15,563 nt of DNA from contig JAGOUG010000015.1 in assembly GCA_018061375.1 (NCBI GenBank), positions 1 through 15,563 of the forward strand, written 5' to 3'. Each line of letters starts with the position of its first letter. Positions within the stretch are counted from its first letter, which is position 1. The notes below the pieces were generated by a model. The model was not told the DNA's origin. It ran no database searches and saw nothing but the letters and a program-made list of their open reading frames with translations. This stretch comes from Candidatus Saccharimonadota bacterium. GTDB taxonomy: Bacteria; Patescibacteriota; Saccharimonadia; Saccharimonadales; UBA7683. Position numbers and translations under genes: made by a program. Below are positions 6,122 to 14,509 of this stretch, piece by piece.

Positions 6122-8155
6122 ATGAAGAGAATAAGCAAAATCATTCTTTTTTCGGCAGTTGCAGTACTAGGCATTGGCTTCTTGTTCCCTAATGGCTCAG
6201 CTAGTGCTCTACCCGTAGTTGGGTTTCAAGCAGGGCGCATTATTGATGATGCTGTTTTTACCGCAAAAGATTCTATGAACCCTGGTCAAATACAAAACTT
6301 CCTCAACAGTAAAGTTCCAAACTGTGACACAAACGGCACGCAGCCATCCGAGTATGGCGGCGGCACCCGTGCGCAATGGGGGCAAGCAAACTATGGGCAA
6401 AGTACGTTTACCTGTCTTAGGAACTACAGTGAGGGAGGTAAAAGTGCTGCACAAATTATCTACGACAAGGCCCAGGCTTATTCTATAAATCCTCAGGTCT
6501 TGATTGTGCTTCTCCAAAAAGAACAAGGACTCGTAACCGATACTTGGCCGCTAAATGTTCAGTACCGTACCGCCACAGGTTACGGCTGCCCAGATACTGC
6601 ACCGTGTGACAGTCAGTATTACGGCCTTTCTAATCAGCTCGACTGGGCTGCTAAAATGTTTCGTGCAATCATGAATGCTAGTCCTACATGGTATACGCCA
6701 TATGTAGTGGGCAACAACTTCATTCGGTGGAGTCCTGCTAGCTCTTGCGGTGGCAGTAACGTAAACATTCAAAACCGCGCCACACAAGCACTCTACAACT
6801 ACACCCCATACCAACCAAACCAATCCGCGCTGAATGCTGGCTATGGCATGGGTGATTCGTGTGGTGCCTATGGCAATCGAAATTTTTATTTATACTTCAA
6901 TGATTGGTTTGGACCGTCAGTCACTGGTCAACATATGTCACCTCTATTCAAGGGGACTTCGTCTGATACTATTTACGCCATTTTCGGTGATATTAAATAT
7001 CCCGTAGCTAGCTTCGGAGTATTAAATGCCTATGGATTATTGCGCTATCCTGTCGTTACAGTAAGTGATGCCTTGCTTTCTACTTACACAACTGGGCAAA
7101 CCATCTCATCAACAGTCGCCAAGAAACAAGATGACCCTAACGGTGCTATTTACTTATTTGACGACGGAAAGCGTTACCCAATGAACATCGAGGCATGTGA
7201 AAAGATGCCCGATGGAACGCCAATCACTAATACTACCTGGAAAATTGACTGTTTTAACTCCGGAACAACGCATAGCCTCCCGAATGCCCTTATTGATAAC
7301 TTTACATCACAAGATATGTCAATTCCTAATGTAATAGCATTTGGTGGAAGTGCTTGGAAACTAGAGAACGGGAAAAAACGTCGCATCATTGATCCAATTT
7401 TTGTGGACGTACTGGGTGGCTGGGGAAAAGTGCGGCCGATGAAGGACATAAATGCCCTGCAGCCAGAGGGAAAATTACTCATACCCGACGAGTCGCTTGT
7501 AAAGTTTGATAATAGTCCAGTTCTCTATTATTTAGTTAATGCCTTACTGTACCCTATACCTAGTCCTGACGAACTGAGCGGCTGGAGAATAGCAAGTAAG
7601 CCAGTTTATAACCTTCCGGCCTCACATAACTCATACGACCCCCTCACAACTAGCTCTGATCCACTTAGGTCGTTCGCTAAAGACTCCTCAAATAACTCGT
7701 TTGTGATATTTCCTAATGGTACGAAAGCCTCGCTTAGCGGCCAGTCATGGCCGACACACCAAGAATCACATTTACCTGATTATGTGCTGGAAAAAATTCC
7801 GACTATTGTATTTCCTCAAATATTTCGATCAAATAGTGGTTCAATTTATACTGTTAATGGTGACAAGAAGTCAGTTTTTCCCACTCCAGAAGATATCACT
7901 TTTTCAGGCTTCCAGGTTAAAGGTATCCAGCAAGTATCAAACAGTGTTGATAGTATTTTTACATATGACGGGCTTAGGCTCTCTCCTGGGCGGCTATTTA
8001 AGGTAAGTGGGGACAATTCAATCTACTACGTTTATAGTAATACACAAAGCCTTAGAGTGGACTCCACCAACAAACCAGGCCTCCCTTACGACAAACTCAT
8101 AAATGTTGATGTAACAACTGGAGCGCACTATACAGTTATTGGTACAATAAACTAA
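6122..8155 (+). CDS. Large secreted protein: lysozyme-like N-terminal domain plus about seven C-terminal beta repeats
   Basis: The protein has 677 residues with a Sec signal peptide (basic MKRISK, hydrophobic 7–21, 'SASA' cleavage near 29). Residues about 38–265 resemble a domain common in actinobacterial secreted proteins often labelled 'hemagglutinin' or hypothetical: 'IIDDAVF', 'QIQNFLNSKVPNC', 'LLQKEQGLVTDTWP' (130–143), 'ATGYGCPDTA', 'YNYTPYQPN', and 'YGNRNFYLYFNDWFG' at the end. The 'KEQ' helix recalls a lysozyme/transglycosylase catalytic glutamate (Glu134), but activity is unproven. From about 272 to 677 there are roughly seven divergent repeats of 45–70 residues, with cores such as 'IYAIFGDIKYPV', 'IYLFDDGKRYPM', 'AWKLENGKKRRI', 'IYTVNGDKKSVF' and 'IYYVYSNTQSLRV'. 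Eight cysteines (68, 98, 156, 162, 209, 247, 359, 377) could form four disulfides. No anchor is seen, so it is probably released or wall-bound through the repeats. Confidence 0.75.
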   Translation: MKRISKIILFSAVAVLGIGFLFPNGSASALPVVGFQAGRIIDDAVFTAKDSMNPGQIQNFLNSKVPNCDTNGTQPSEYGGGTRAQWGQANYGQSTFTCLRNYSEGGKSAAQIIYDKAQAYSINPQVLIVLLQKEQGLVTDTWPLNVQYRTATGYGCPDTAPCDSQYYGLSNQLDWAAKMFRAIMNASPTWYTPYVVGNNFIRWSPASSCGGSNVNIQNRATQALYNYTPYQPNQSALNAGYGMGDSCGAYGNRNFYLYFNDWFGPSVTGQHMSPLFKGTSSDTIYAIFGDIKYPVASFGVLNAYGLLRYPVVTVSDALLSTYTTGQTISSTVAKKQDDPNGAIYLFDDGKRYPMNIEACEKMPDGTPITNTTWKIDCFNSGTTHSLPNALIDNFTSQDMSIPNVIAFGGSAWKLENGKKRRIIDPIFVDVLGGWGKVRPMKDINALQPEGKLLIPDESLVKFDNSPVLYYLVNALLYPIPSPDELSGWRIASKPVYNLPASHNSYDPLTTSSDPLRSFAKDSSNNSFVIFPNGTKASLSGQSWPTHQESHLPDYVLEKIPTIVFPQIFRSNSGSIYTVNGDKKSVFPTPEDITFSGFQVKGIQQVSNSVDSIFTYDGLRLSPGRLFKVSGDNSIYYVYSNTQSLRVDSTNKPGLPYDKLINVDVTTGAHYTVIGTIN

Positions 8156-8158
8156 TAC

Positions 8159-9547
8159 ATGCGCATTCAGTTTACTAAACCAGACTTCAAATCACCGCTT
8201 CTTTATTACGTAACTATCCTATCCACACTCGGACTGCTATTCGTTTTCCTCGTCCCTCCATTTCAATCACCAGATGAGCAGACGCATCTTTATCGGGCAT
8301 ATCAACTATCCGAGGGAACGCTTATCACCAAGAAGCTTAGTTATGGAGCAGGAGATATTTTACCCACCAGCCTGTCTGCATCATTCAATAGCTATGATTA
8401 CCTTCTTTTTCAACCTGATATGAAACTTGATGTAGCAAAGCACAAAGACTCAATCGATAAACCCTTGAACAGTGAGCAAAAATCCGAAACACGATTCGAA
8501 AATACCGCAGCATATCCACCATTAGCTTATTTGCCACAAGTCATAGCAATATCTATAGGAAAACTCTTTTCAGCAGGACCCGTAGTGCTTCTTTATCTCG
8601 CTCGACTTGCTAATGTACTCGTCTGGGTCTTGCTACTTTGGCTGTCTATGAAGCGACAACCACGCATTGCACTACCGCTCTTTGCATTCGCTCTGCTTCC
8701 TATTGTTCTTTTCCAATCGGCTTCAGCATCCGCAGATGTTATGACTGCAGGTATCGCTATATTCTTCTCATTAGAACTACTCCTAATTGCTACCAAAAAA
8801 TCACCTGTTACTCGATCTGACTCAATTATCCTTCTTGCTGCTGGTGTGACTCTGGCGTTGTGTAAGATGCCGTATATACTACTTGTACTTCTCGTTTTGA
8901 CTATACCTACTAAAAAATTTAGTTCTGTCAAGAAAAGCTGGCAGTTTAAGCTTTCTGTGCTATTGATTCCGTTCGCAATCGCCTTACTCTGGACTCTATT
9001 ATCACTAAAGAGCTTCGTAAATCTTCGAGAAATTGCGAATACACCAGCCCAGCTAAGCTTTATCCTCCACCAGCCATTACAATATGCAATAATCCTGCTC
9101 AACACGTACCTCACGGGTCCAAGTGACGGCTTATACATGCAGATGATTGGGGTATTAGGTTGGTTAGATACAAAACTTACGTTTTGGAGTATGCTTCTAT
9201 CGTTTGGAGCCGTCTTACTGGCAGCAATTGGAGTTGTTGAGGCAAAAAATTATCGACTGCCGTCACCCCTGCAGCGTATTGCCGCTTTGACTATCTTAGG
9301 ACTGATTATCTGTGCTATTTCAACTGCCCTTTACTTAACCTGGAATGCACCTGGTGCCCGCCTCATCGATGGGCTTCAGGGCAGATATTATATTCCATTG
9401 ATTGGTGTCATAATTATAGTCACGATGGGATTAATGGGACTTAAGACATCTCAACAAAAGAACGTCTCGTATATCACATACACGATGCTTGGATTATCTA
9501 TAGTCTCAATACTTGTGTCATTAGCTGCACGCTATTATCAATTCTAG
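8159..9547 (+). CDS. DUF2142 family membrane protein (GT-C-like)
   Basis: The protein has 462 residues and about ten membrane helices. It has the marks of DUF2142 (PF09913): 'PPFQSPDEQTHLYRAYQL' at 33–50 after the first helix, 'AAYPPLAYLPQ' at 117–127, 'SASADVMT' at 190–197 and 'GLQGRYYIPL' near the C-terminus. The family is predicted to be a GT-C-type glycosyltransferase; the acidic pair in 'SPDEQ' sits where GT-C enzymes carry their catalytic Asp/Glu, but no member's reaction is shown here. It starts three bases after the stop of the secreted repeat protein. No Shine-Dalgarno sequence is visible, so translation may depend on coupling. It could glycosylate one of the two exported proteins encoded just upstream, or a shared surface glycan. 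Confidence 0.85.
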   Translation: MRIQFTKPDFKSPLLYYVTILSTLGLLFVFLVPPFQSPDEQTHLYRAYQLSEGTLITKKLSYGAGDILPTSLSASFNSYDYLLFQPDMKLDVAKHKDSIDKPLNSEQKSETRFENTAAYPPLAYLPQVIAISIGKLFSAGPVVLLYLARLANVLVWVLLLWLSMKRQPRIALPLFAFALLPIVLFQSASASADVMTAGIAIFFSLELLLIATKKSPVTRSDSIILLAAGVTLALCKMPYILLVLLVLTIPTKKFSSVKKSWQFKLSVLLIPFAIALLWTLLSLKSFVNLREIANTPAQLSFILHQPLQYAIILLNTYLTGPSDGLYMQMIGVLGWLDTKLTFWSMLLSFGAVLLAAIGVVEAKNYRLPSPLQRIAALTILGLIICAISTALYLTWNAPGARLIDGLQGRYYIPLIGVIIIVTMGLMGLKTSQQKNVSYITYTMLGLSIVSILVSLAARYYQF

Positions 9548-9577
9548 CGAAATGCAGATACCTATCCTATACTTTTC

Positions 9578-9606
9578 TTGAGTTTAAGTTCTTACGTTGA
9601 TATAGT
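9578..9606 (+). promoter_or_regulatory. Promoter TTGAGT–N17–TATAGT with extended -10
   Basis: The -35 TTGAGT (9578–9583) and -10 TATAGT (9601–9606) are separated by exactly 17 bases, and a TG at 9598–9599 adds an extended -10. This is the best sigma-70-type promoter in the window. Transcription should begin near 9613, about 23 bases before the TTG start of the methyltransferase. Confidence 0.7.
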
Positions 9607-9624
9607 TATTAGAAGTCACAAACT

Positions 9625-9630
9625 GGAGGT
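9625..9630 (+). promoter_or_regulatory. Shine-Dalgarno GGAGGT deciding a TTG start
   Basis: A strong GGAGGT stands five bases before the TTG at 9636. The next in-frame ATG is residue 6, with no comparable site at proper distance, so the ribosome binding site supports TTG as the true start. Confidence 0.75.
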
Positions 9631-9635
9631 GTGCT

Positions 9636-10472
9636 TTGGCAAAAACGAAAATGTTTAAATATAATGGGTATAATATTCCAGAAGATCTTGTTGTATTGAC
9701 CGGGGGTGGCACCGATGACTGGGACCTAATATCAAAACTTCATGTTGAAATGTACAGAAAATATACTCCCCTAAACGAAGACGACTTCGTATTAGAGGTT
9801 GGATCTGGGGTTGGTAGAGATGCTATTCAATTAACAAAAATCCTATCCAGCGAAGGTAGGTACGTTGGTTTCGATATTATCAAACCAAGTATTGAATGGT
9901 GTAAACAAAATATCACCAAAAAATTTAAAAACTTCACTTTTCATTATTATGATATTCAGAGTCAAATTCATAATAATGACGGTACGATAACGACTCGCGA
10001 TATCACTTTGCCAGCAAAAGATAAGACTGTTGATAAAATTTTTCTTCATTCCGTATTCACACATATGTACGAAGTGGATATACAGCATTATTTAAGGGAG
10101 TTTAGTAGGGTACTCAAAGATGATGGTCTTGTAATTGCATCATTCTTTATCCTTGATACAAAAGCGCTGGCTGCTCTCGAAAAAGGCAAAAGTAACGGTG
10201 GTCGCCATCCTCTATCATTCCAACACAAGTTAAGTAAGGATTGTTATATCAATGATCCAAAATATCCAGAAGGCGCAATCGGATTCACACCTAAAAAAAT
10301 CCGGTCAATGCTGCGCAAAGCTAGTCTTGGAATCCATGGCCGCCATGCACATCGCGGTACATGGTCGGGCCTCAAAGGCTCAAATGGACAAGACATCTTG
10401 GTGCTCGAAAAGGTATCCAAGTCAGAAGCTTTATTGCAGTCATCGCAATCTATAAAATTTACAGATCGCTAA
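9636..10472 (+). CDS. Class I SAM-dependent methyltransferase
   Basis: The protein has 278 residues, with motif I 'VLEVGSGVGRDAIQL' at 52–66, a motif II strand 'YVGFDI' at 76–81, 'DKIFLHSVFTHM' at 133–144 and 'VLKDDGLVIASFF' at 159–171. This is a Rossmann-type methyltransferase of the Methyltransf_11/25 kind. The acceptor is unknown; the neighbourhood suggests a sugar residue of an envelope glycan. It is monocistronic with its own strong promoter, and its start is a TTG fixed by GGAGGT. By hand count the first half (9661–10080) is about 35% G+C, lower than stretches sampled from nearby genes (about 43–55%), which could mean recent acquisition. It converges on the minus-strand operon with only six bases between stops. 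Confidence 0.85.
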   Translation: MAKTKMFKYNGYNIPEDLVVLTGGGTDDWDLISKLHVEMYRKYTPLNEDDFVLEVGSGVGRDAIQLTKILSSEGRYVGFDIIKPSIEWCKQNITKKFKNFTFHYYDIQSQIHNNDGTITTRDITLPAKDKTVDKIFLHSVFTHMYEVDIQHYLREFSRVLKDDGLVIASFFILDTKALAALEKGKSNGGRHPLSFQHKLSKDCYINDPKYPEGAIGFTPKKIRSMLRKASLGIHGRHAHRGTWSGLKGSNGQDILVLEKVSKSEALLQSSQSIKFTDR

Positions 10473-10478
10473 ATATAA

Positions 10479-11450
10479 CTATTTGGATTTTCTTCTTACT
10501 ACTCCCTTTGCTCTCCGTAGTGGTGATATAATATTCCATGAAATACTATTCTTTATGGATCTAATTTCTCGTTCCAATTGCTCATTACGAATCATTAATG
10601 AATCGTTCTTCTCCCTGTATATATCTTGCTCGTCCTTTATTTTTGGTATCTTTTGTAGTCTACTTTTCTTCGAGACATCCCTACCCACTTTTCGCAGACT
10701 CACATAAAATTCCAGTTCATTACTCTGTGTCTCAAGAAATGAAGCGACTTCAAAGTCAATTAAATCGTTCTCGGTTAGCTCACGTAAAATCTCTGCAAAG
10801 GAAGTTGGCGTATAGACATAGCAATGACAATCAACATATATATCTGGATTTAAGTTCTGCAGACACATATCAACAGCATCTTGATGATTCCAGCGACGCT
10901 TGGGTGGAAATTTTTTATAATAATCTTTATCACCCCAGGCAACTGCAGTATCAATACCATCAGCACAGTGAATAATATAATCGTACATCATTGCACTCGT
11001 CGGTGAGGTTAGGTTATCAACATAAGCACCGATGACATCCGATGAATATGATAAATGGCGATCATAATCAAATGTGAATCGCTTGTCAGGTATTGCTAGC
11101 GAAAGGATTCCACCTGGATTAAGAACTTCATGTATTTCCTTCAGCCAACTAATTGTATCGGGAATGTGCTCAATCACATGCGACGCGATAACATAGTCAA
11201 ACTTCTTCCTACCAACTGTTTCTTTTAGGCTTCCTACTATCACATAATCAACCGGAACGATTTTATCTAGGTCAACAGGCTCGTTTTTGTATTTTTTTCG
11301 CAAATCAGCCTGGCTCAAATGATCCAGATAATATATATCGCCTTCTGATTTTTTAACAACAGGTGAAGCTAACGGTCCAAGTTCAAGGCCTATACCCGAG
11401 TTTAGTTTAACTTTTTTAACAACTCGCTTATTGCGCACATTCATTGTCAT
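10479..11450 (-). CDS. SAM-dependent methyltransferase with C-terminal coiled coil and basic tail
   Basis: The protein has 323 residues. The SAM-binding strand is 'GLELGPLASP' (21–30), a variant glycine loop seen in glycan-locus methyltransferases. It is followed by 'YYLDH' (40–44), 'FDYVIASHVIEHIPD' (84–98) and 'EVLNPGGILSLAIPDKR' (108–124). After about residue 260 comes a charged helical stretch (about 273–301, with 'REKNDSLMIRNEQLEREI') likely to form a coiled coil. The tail is 'SISWNIISPLRR' plus a basic end (RRKSK); a similar 'SW-I--PLR' tail is common on glycan-cluster enzymes. It is the last gene of the minus operon, three bases after the WsaF-like gene. No Shine-Dalgarno sequence is evident, and Met1 and Met3 are equally good starts. 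Substrate unknown. Confidence 0.85.
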   Translation of the reverse strand: MTMNVRNKRVVKKVKLNSGIGLELGPLASPVVKKSEGDIYYLDHLSQADLRKKYKNEPVDLDKIVPVDYVIVGSLKETVGRKKFDYVIASHVIEHIPDTISWLKEIHEVLNPGGILSLAIPDKRFTFDYDRHLSYSSDVIGAYVDNLTSPTSAMMYDYIIHCADGIDTAVAWGDKDYYKKFPPKRRWNHQDAVDMCLQNLNPDIYVDCHCYVYTPTSFAEILRELTENDLIDFEVASFLETQSNELEFYVSLRKVGRDVSKKSRLQKIPKIKDEQDIYREKNDSLMIRNEQLEREIRSIKNSISWNIISPLRRAKGVVRRKSK

Positions 11451-11453
11451 GAT

Positions 11454-12743
11454 TTAGTAGTTCCGAATATCATTCCAGATTGTCTCCGTTTGCTGTGGCC
11501 AAGTATAGCCAAGTGTCTTTAGCCCATTGTCAGCAATCTTACGGCGCAGCTTTTCATCATCAATCAGCATTGATATTTTTTCGGTCATCGCTGACGCCGA
11601 CGGTTCACTAAGTAGACAGTTTTCGCCATCCTTTAGCAACCATAGATTGTCTTCATTATTATTTGTCACCGTTGCCATGCCTGATGCCATGAATTCAAAT
11701 GGTTGATATGATGGATGCTTGGAAAGCATGTAGCAAAATCCAATATCACAAGATCGATACAAGGCAGCAACTTCATCTAATGACTTTAGAAGTTTTAAGT
11801 TAGTGATTTTGTCCTTTAAATCATAGGCCGATTCTTCCCAGTCCGCGCCAGCTGTTACGATCTCAATAGAATCACCGTACTTATCAAGAAGCTGCTTGAT
11901 AATCGTAACTCCCAGGTTAAATGCATTACGTGGATTCTTTGGCCGTGCATAAAAGAATACCTTTGTCCGCTCATTCTTTTTTGTGAAGTCAGGCGTATAT
12001 AAAGATTGATCTACGGCAGGTATAAAACTGACGCCTTCCATTCCGTGTCGCTGATTTATCGCTGCTAACAAACCAGGAGTATTTACTAAGCCACGAAAAC
12101 CAAATCTATAGGTTGATTCGGCCAGCGCGTACGTTGATCCACCCGGGTAGAAGAGAGGCTCGTAGTCTTGTACAAAATAGTATTTGCGTTTTGTTTTATT
12201 AAATTTGATGAGTAGATACGCAGATACCCAAAATGAGCAAAAGGCAATGTCACATTCCGGAATCTCATCAACATCTTGGTTAGCGTGATCAAATATGATA
12301 AGTTCGTACTTTGTGAGTTCCGGGAAATTTTCCTTAATCTCCGATTCTAAATGAGAGAGATCAAATGATGGATTATCGTAGATGATGATCCGATTATATA
12401 TGCCGTCTGCTGAAGCTTTTTCAATAAACCGAAAAATGGTGTAAATACCGCCGAACTTAATATGATCAAAGTTTGGCACAAACCAGTTGGCTGTTTTAAT
12501 AACTTCTGGTAGCTTACCACTCGTCACCCGCTTACTTTTTTCAATATCTTCTGCTGTTATTTGGAATATGGGATTGGAAACAAATGCATATTCTTCCCAA
12601 AGATCCTTATACTTAAACTGAAGGCGACCTGGCGCGACGACTTCGAGTACTTTTGTGCGACTAAATCGATATCCTTTTCGCACCAACATTTTCGTACCTT
12701 GGTTTTTTTGGATATTCTTTGCCTGATCAATATATTTTTTCAT
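11454..12743 (-). CDS. WsaF-like glycosyltransferase (GT4-type, putative rhamnosyltransferase)
   Basis: The protein has 429 residues. The N-terminal half carries 'YYFVQDYEPLFYPGGSTYAL' (188–207) and 'STYRFGF' (210–216), the hallmark of WsaF-type transferases; Geobacillus WsaF is a rhamnosyltransferase for the S-layer glycan. The C-terminal half is a GT-B fold nucleotide-sugar domain with 'KVFFYARPKNPRNAFNLG' (261–278), 'EIVTAGADWEE' (294–304) and 'HPSYQPFEFMASGMATVTN' (343–361), whose Glu350 corresponds to the GT4 nucleotide-sugar-binding glutamate. The enzyme is likely cytoplasmic and inverts or retains by family rules that I cannot assign here. An upstream in-frame TTG at 12746 exists, but the ATG at 12743 has AGGAG seven bases before it and overlaps the TGA of the preceding gene, so it was chosen. 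Rhamnose as donor is an inference from family. Confidence 0.8.
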   Translation of the reverse strand: MKKYIDQAKNIQKNQGTKMLVRKGYRFSRTKVLEVVAPGRLQFKYKDLWEEYAFVSNPIFQITAEDIEKSKRVTSGKLPEVIKTANWFVPNFDHIKFGGIYTIFRFIEKASADGIYNRIIIYDNPSFDLSHLESEIKENFPELTKYELIIFDHANQDVDEIPECDIAFCSFWVSAYLLIKFNKTKRKYYFVQDYEPLFYPGGSTYALAESTYRFGFRGLVNTPGLLAAINQRHGMEGVSFIPAVDQSLYTPDFTKKNERTKVFFYARPKNPRNAFNLGVTIIKQLLDKYGDSIEIVTAGADWEESAYDLKDKITNLKLLKSLDEVAALYRSCDIGFCYMLSKHPSYQPFEFMASGMATVTNNNEDNLWLLKDGENCLLSEPSASAMTEKISMLIDDEKLRRKIADNGLKTLGYTWPQQTETIWNDIRNY

Positions 12744-14509
12744 CAATTCACTCCTACTCCAACTTGTTCGTTCATTAAATCGAGGTTCTTATTGAAATAT
12801 GGATCCCCAGATTCATGATACTTCTTATAATACGTCAACGAATGATCATAATCAGACTGATGTCCACTGTATGTTTTAACTGAAACACTTTCATGATGGT
12901 GCAACGAAGCAAGCGGCCAGTAAATATTCCTATAACCCGCCTCGTGTAGGCTTAAGCAAAAAGCCACGTCATTACCAGCAACTATAAACTTCTCATCAAG
13001 TCCACCTATCTCGTCGTATTTAGCACGTGATACTGCTAAACAAGCCGCTGTAACGGCTAGGTAGTTGCGGGGCCATGATGGCAAACCAAAATCAGTCCAC
13101 TCTCCGGCTTGGCGATGGCGAAAAACATGACCCGCCATGGTTTTCATTCCCAAGATAACACCAGCGTGTTGAATGCCATTTTTCTTATCTGGATAGAGCA
13201 ACATTGGCCCTACAGCACCAACCCCTGGTTGCATAGCGACACCAACCAGTTCATCAAGCCACTCGGGGGTTATAACCTCAGTATCATTATTTAGCAGAAC
13301 AACATATTCCCCATCCGACTTAGATACGCCAAAGTTATTTACTTTTGAATAGTTAAAAGGTTGATTCCATACAAAGGCCTTTACACGCTTATCAGTGCTC
13401 AGCTTATCAATTAATGTATGTGTCTCATCTTCGGTACTATTATTGGATACAAGAATGAGTTCGTAATTTTTATAAGTTGTTTTTTCAAATATACTATTCG
13501 TACACTGTTCTAGAAGACCAGGCTTGTCTTTAAAGGGAATAATTATAGACACTTTTGGCTGATTCTTCGGTAAGACGTAACGCAATCGATAATTTGTAGG
13601 TCTCTCTGGAACCTCGACGACATCGGCACTTACTTTTCTGCGCTTTATCGCATCAGCCAATGCACGGTTCCCTGCTGTGTCCGCATAGTTTTTCTCGCCC
13701 GGAGCTACGGAAGTCGAACCGTCCGCTAGCCTCCAATGGTAAAGAATTTTTGGTATATGTACGATTTGGTCAGTTCTTTCTGTAACTCTTAGTAAAAAGT
13801 CATAGTCTTGCGCTCCGTCATACTCAGGCCGCAGTCCGTTTACTGCTTCTACAAGGCTATGTCTTACAACTAAGAAATGTGTTATGTAGTTAACGCCAAG
13901 CAAAAGATCCGGCGACCAATCTGGCTTGAAGAACGGCAACTGTCGTCGTCGTCCATCATCGGATAACTTATCTTCATCACTATATATAACCTCAACTTTT
14001 GAATTTTTATTGCATGCAACAACCACTTCCTCTAGTGCGTATGGAGACAACACATCATCATGATCTAGAAACCCAATGAATTCACCTTTTGCTGCTTTTA
14101 ACCCGACATTTGTATTCCCCGATATCCCTAGGTTTGTATTATTTACTTTATGTTTAATACGATCATCTTGTTTGGCATACTTTTTAATTGCCGTCTTGCG
14201 CCCATCGTCAGTTGAACCGTCAACCAGAATTAGCTCCCATTTGTTGTACGTTTGATTAATTAGTGAATCAATTAGTGGAAGAATGTACTTGTCGGGCGTG
14301 TTATATACAGGAACAACAACACTTAAAAGTGGTCTTGTTGCACTGGCTGGTAATTTTTCCCACACACCTGGTTCGATCTTACTGATCCAGTCATCATATG
14401 TCGGTGTAGTTATTACAAGCCGGCTAGTTGGTTTAAGAATTCGTTTTGCTTTTTTAGCGATACGATGAAGTTGCTCATGTCGAACTATAGCCTGTTTTAA
14501 TCTATTCAT
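12743..14509 (-). CDS. Tandem two-domain family 2 glycosyltransferase
   Basis: The protein has 588 residues with two GT-A domains. The first (about 60–290) has 'LLSVVVPVYNTPDKY' (61–75), the metal-binding 'LDHDD' (148–152) and 'GAQDYDFLLR' (232–241). The second (about 318–560) has 'VSIIIPFKDKPG' (320–331), 'LLNNDTEV' (405–412) and 'AGNDVAFCLSLHEAG' (511–525). Tandem GT2 proteins of this size add alternating sugars to a growing rhamnan, galactan or S-layer-type glycan in the cytoplasm. The second domain has Asn-Asp in the usual (E/N)D position, which is normal for this branch. The start overlaps the upstream methyltransferase stop (ATGA), and no strong ribosome binding site is visible, pointing to coupling. 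Linkage and donor cannot be told from sequence. Confidence 0.9.
   Translation of the reverse strand: MNRLKQAIVRHEQLHRIAKKAKRILKPTSRLVITTPTYDDWISKIEPGVWEKLPASATRPLLSVVVPVYNTPDKYILPLIDSLINQTYNKWELILVDGSTDDGRKTAIKKYAKQDDRIKHKVNNTNLGISGNTNVGLKAAKGEFIGFLDHDDVLSPYALEEVVVACNKNSKVEVIYSDEDKLSDDGRRRQLPFFKPDWSPDLLLGVNYITHFLVVRHSLVEAVNGLRPEYDGAQDYDFLLRVTERTDQIVHIPKILYHWRLADGSTSVAPGEKNYADTAGNRALADAIKRRKVSADVVEVPERPTNYRLRYVLPKNQPKVSIIIPFKDKPGLLEQCTNSIFEKTTYKNYELILVSNNSTEDETHTLIDKLSTDKRVKAFVWNQPFNYSKVNNFGVSKSDGEYVVLLNNDTEVITPEWLDELVGVAMQPGVGAVGPMLLYPDKKNGIQHAGVILGMKTMAGHVFRHRQAGEWTDFGLPSWPRNYLAVTAACLAVSRAKYDEIGGLDEKFIVAGNDVAFCLSLHEAGYRNIYWPLASLHHHESVSVKTYSGHQSDYDHSLTYYKKYHESGDPYFNKNLDLMNEQVGVGVN
12751..12755 (-). 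promoter_or_regulatory. Shine-Dalgarno AGGAG for the WsaF-like gene
   Basis: AGGAG lies seven bases upstream of the ATG at 12743, inside the last codons of the tandem GT2 gene. It favours the ATG over the in-frame TTG at 12746, for which spacing would be only four bases. Confidence 0.6.

Noticed and set aside
8593..9138. A 181-codon open frame on the minus strand inside the DUF2142 gene
   Set aside because: It is antisense to a gene with clear family motifs, has no ribosome binding site, and its composition (many Ser, Arg, Ile) looks like a shadow frame.
12743..14509. Possible recoding of TGA as glycine, known in some Patescibacteria
   Set aside because: TGA ends two ORFs exactly at overlaps with the next start codon (TGATG and ATGA), which is what a normal stop would do; no internal TGA is needed in any gene.
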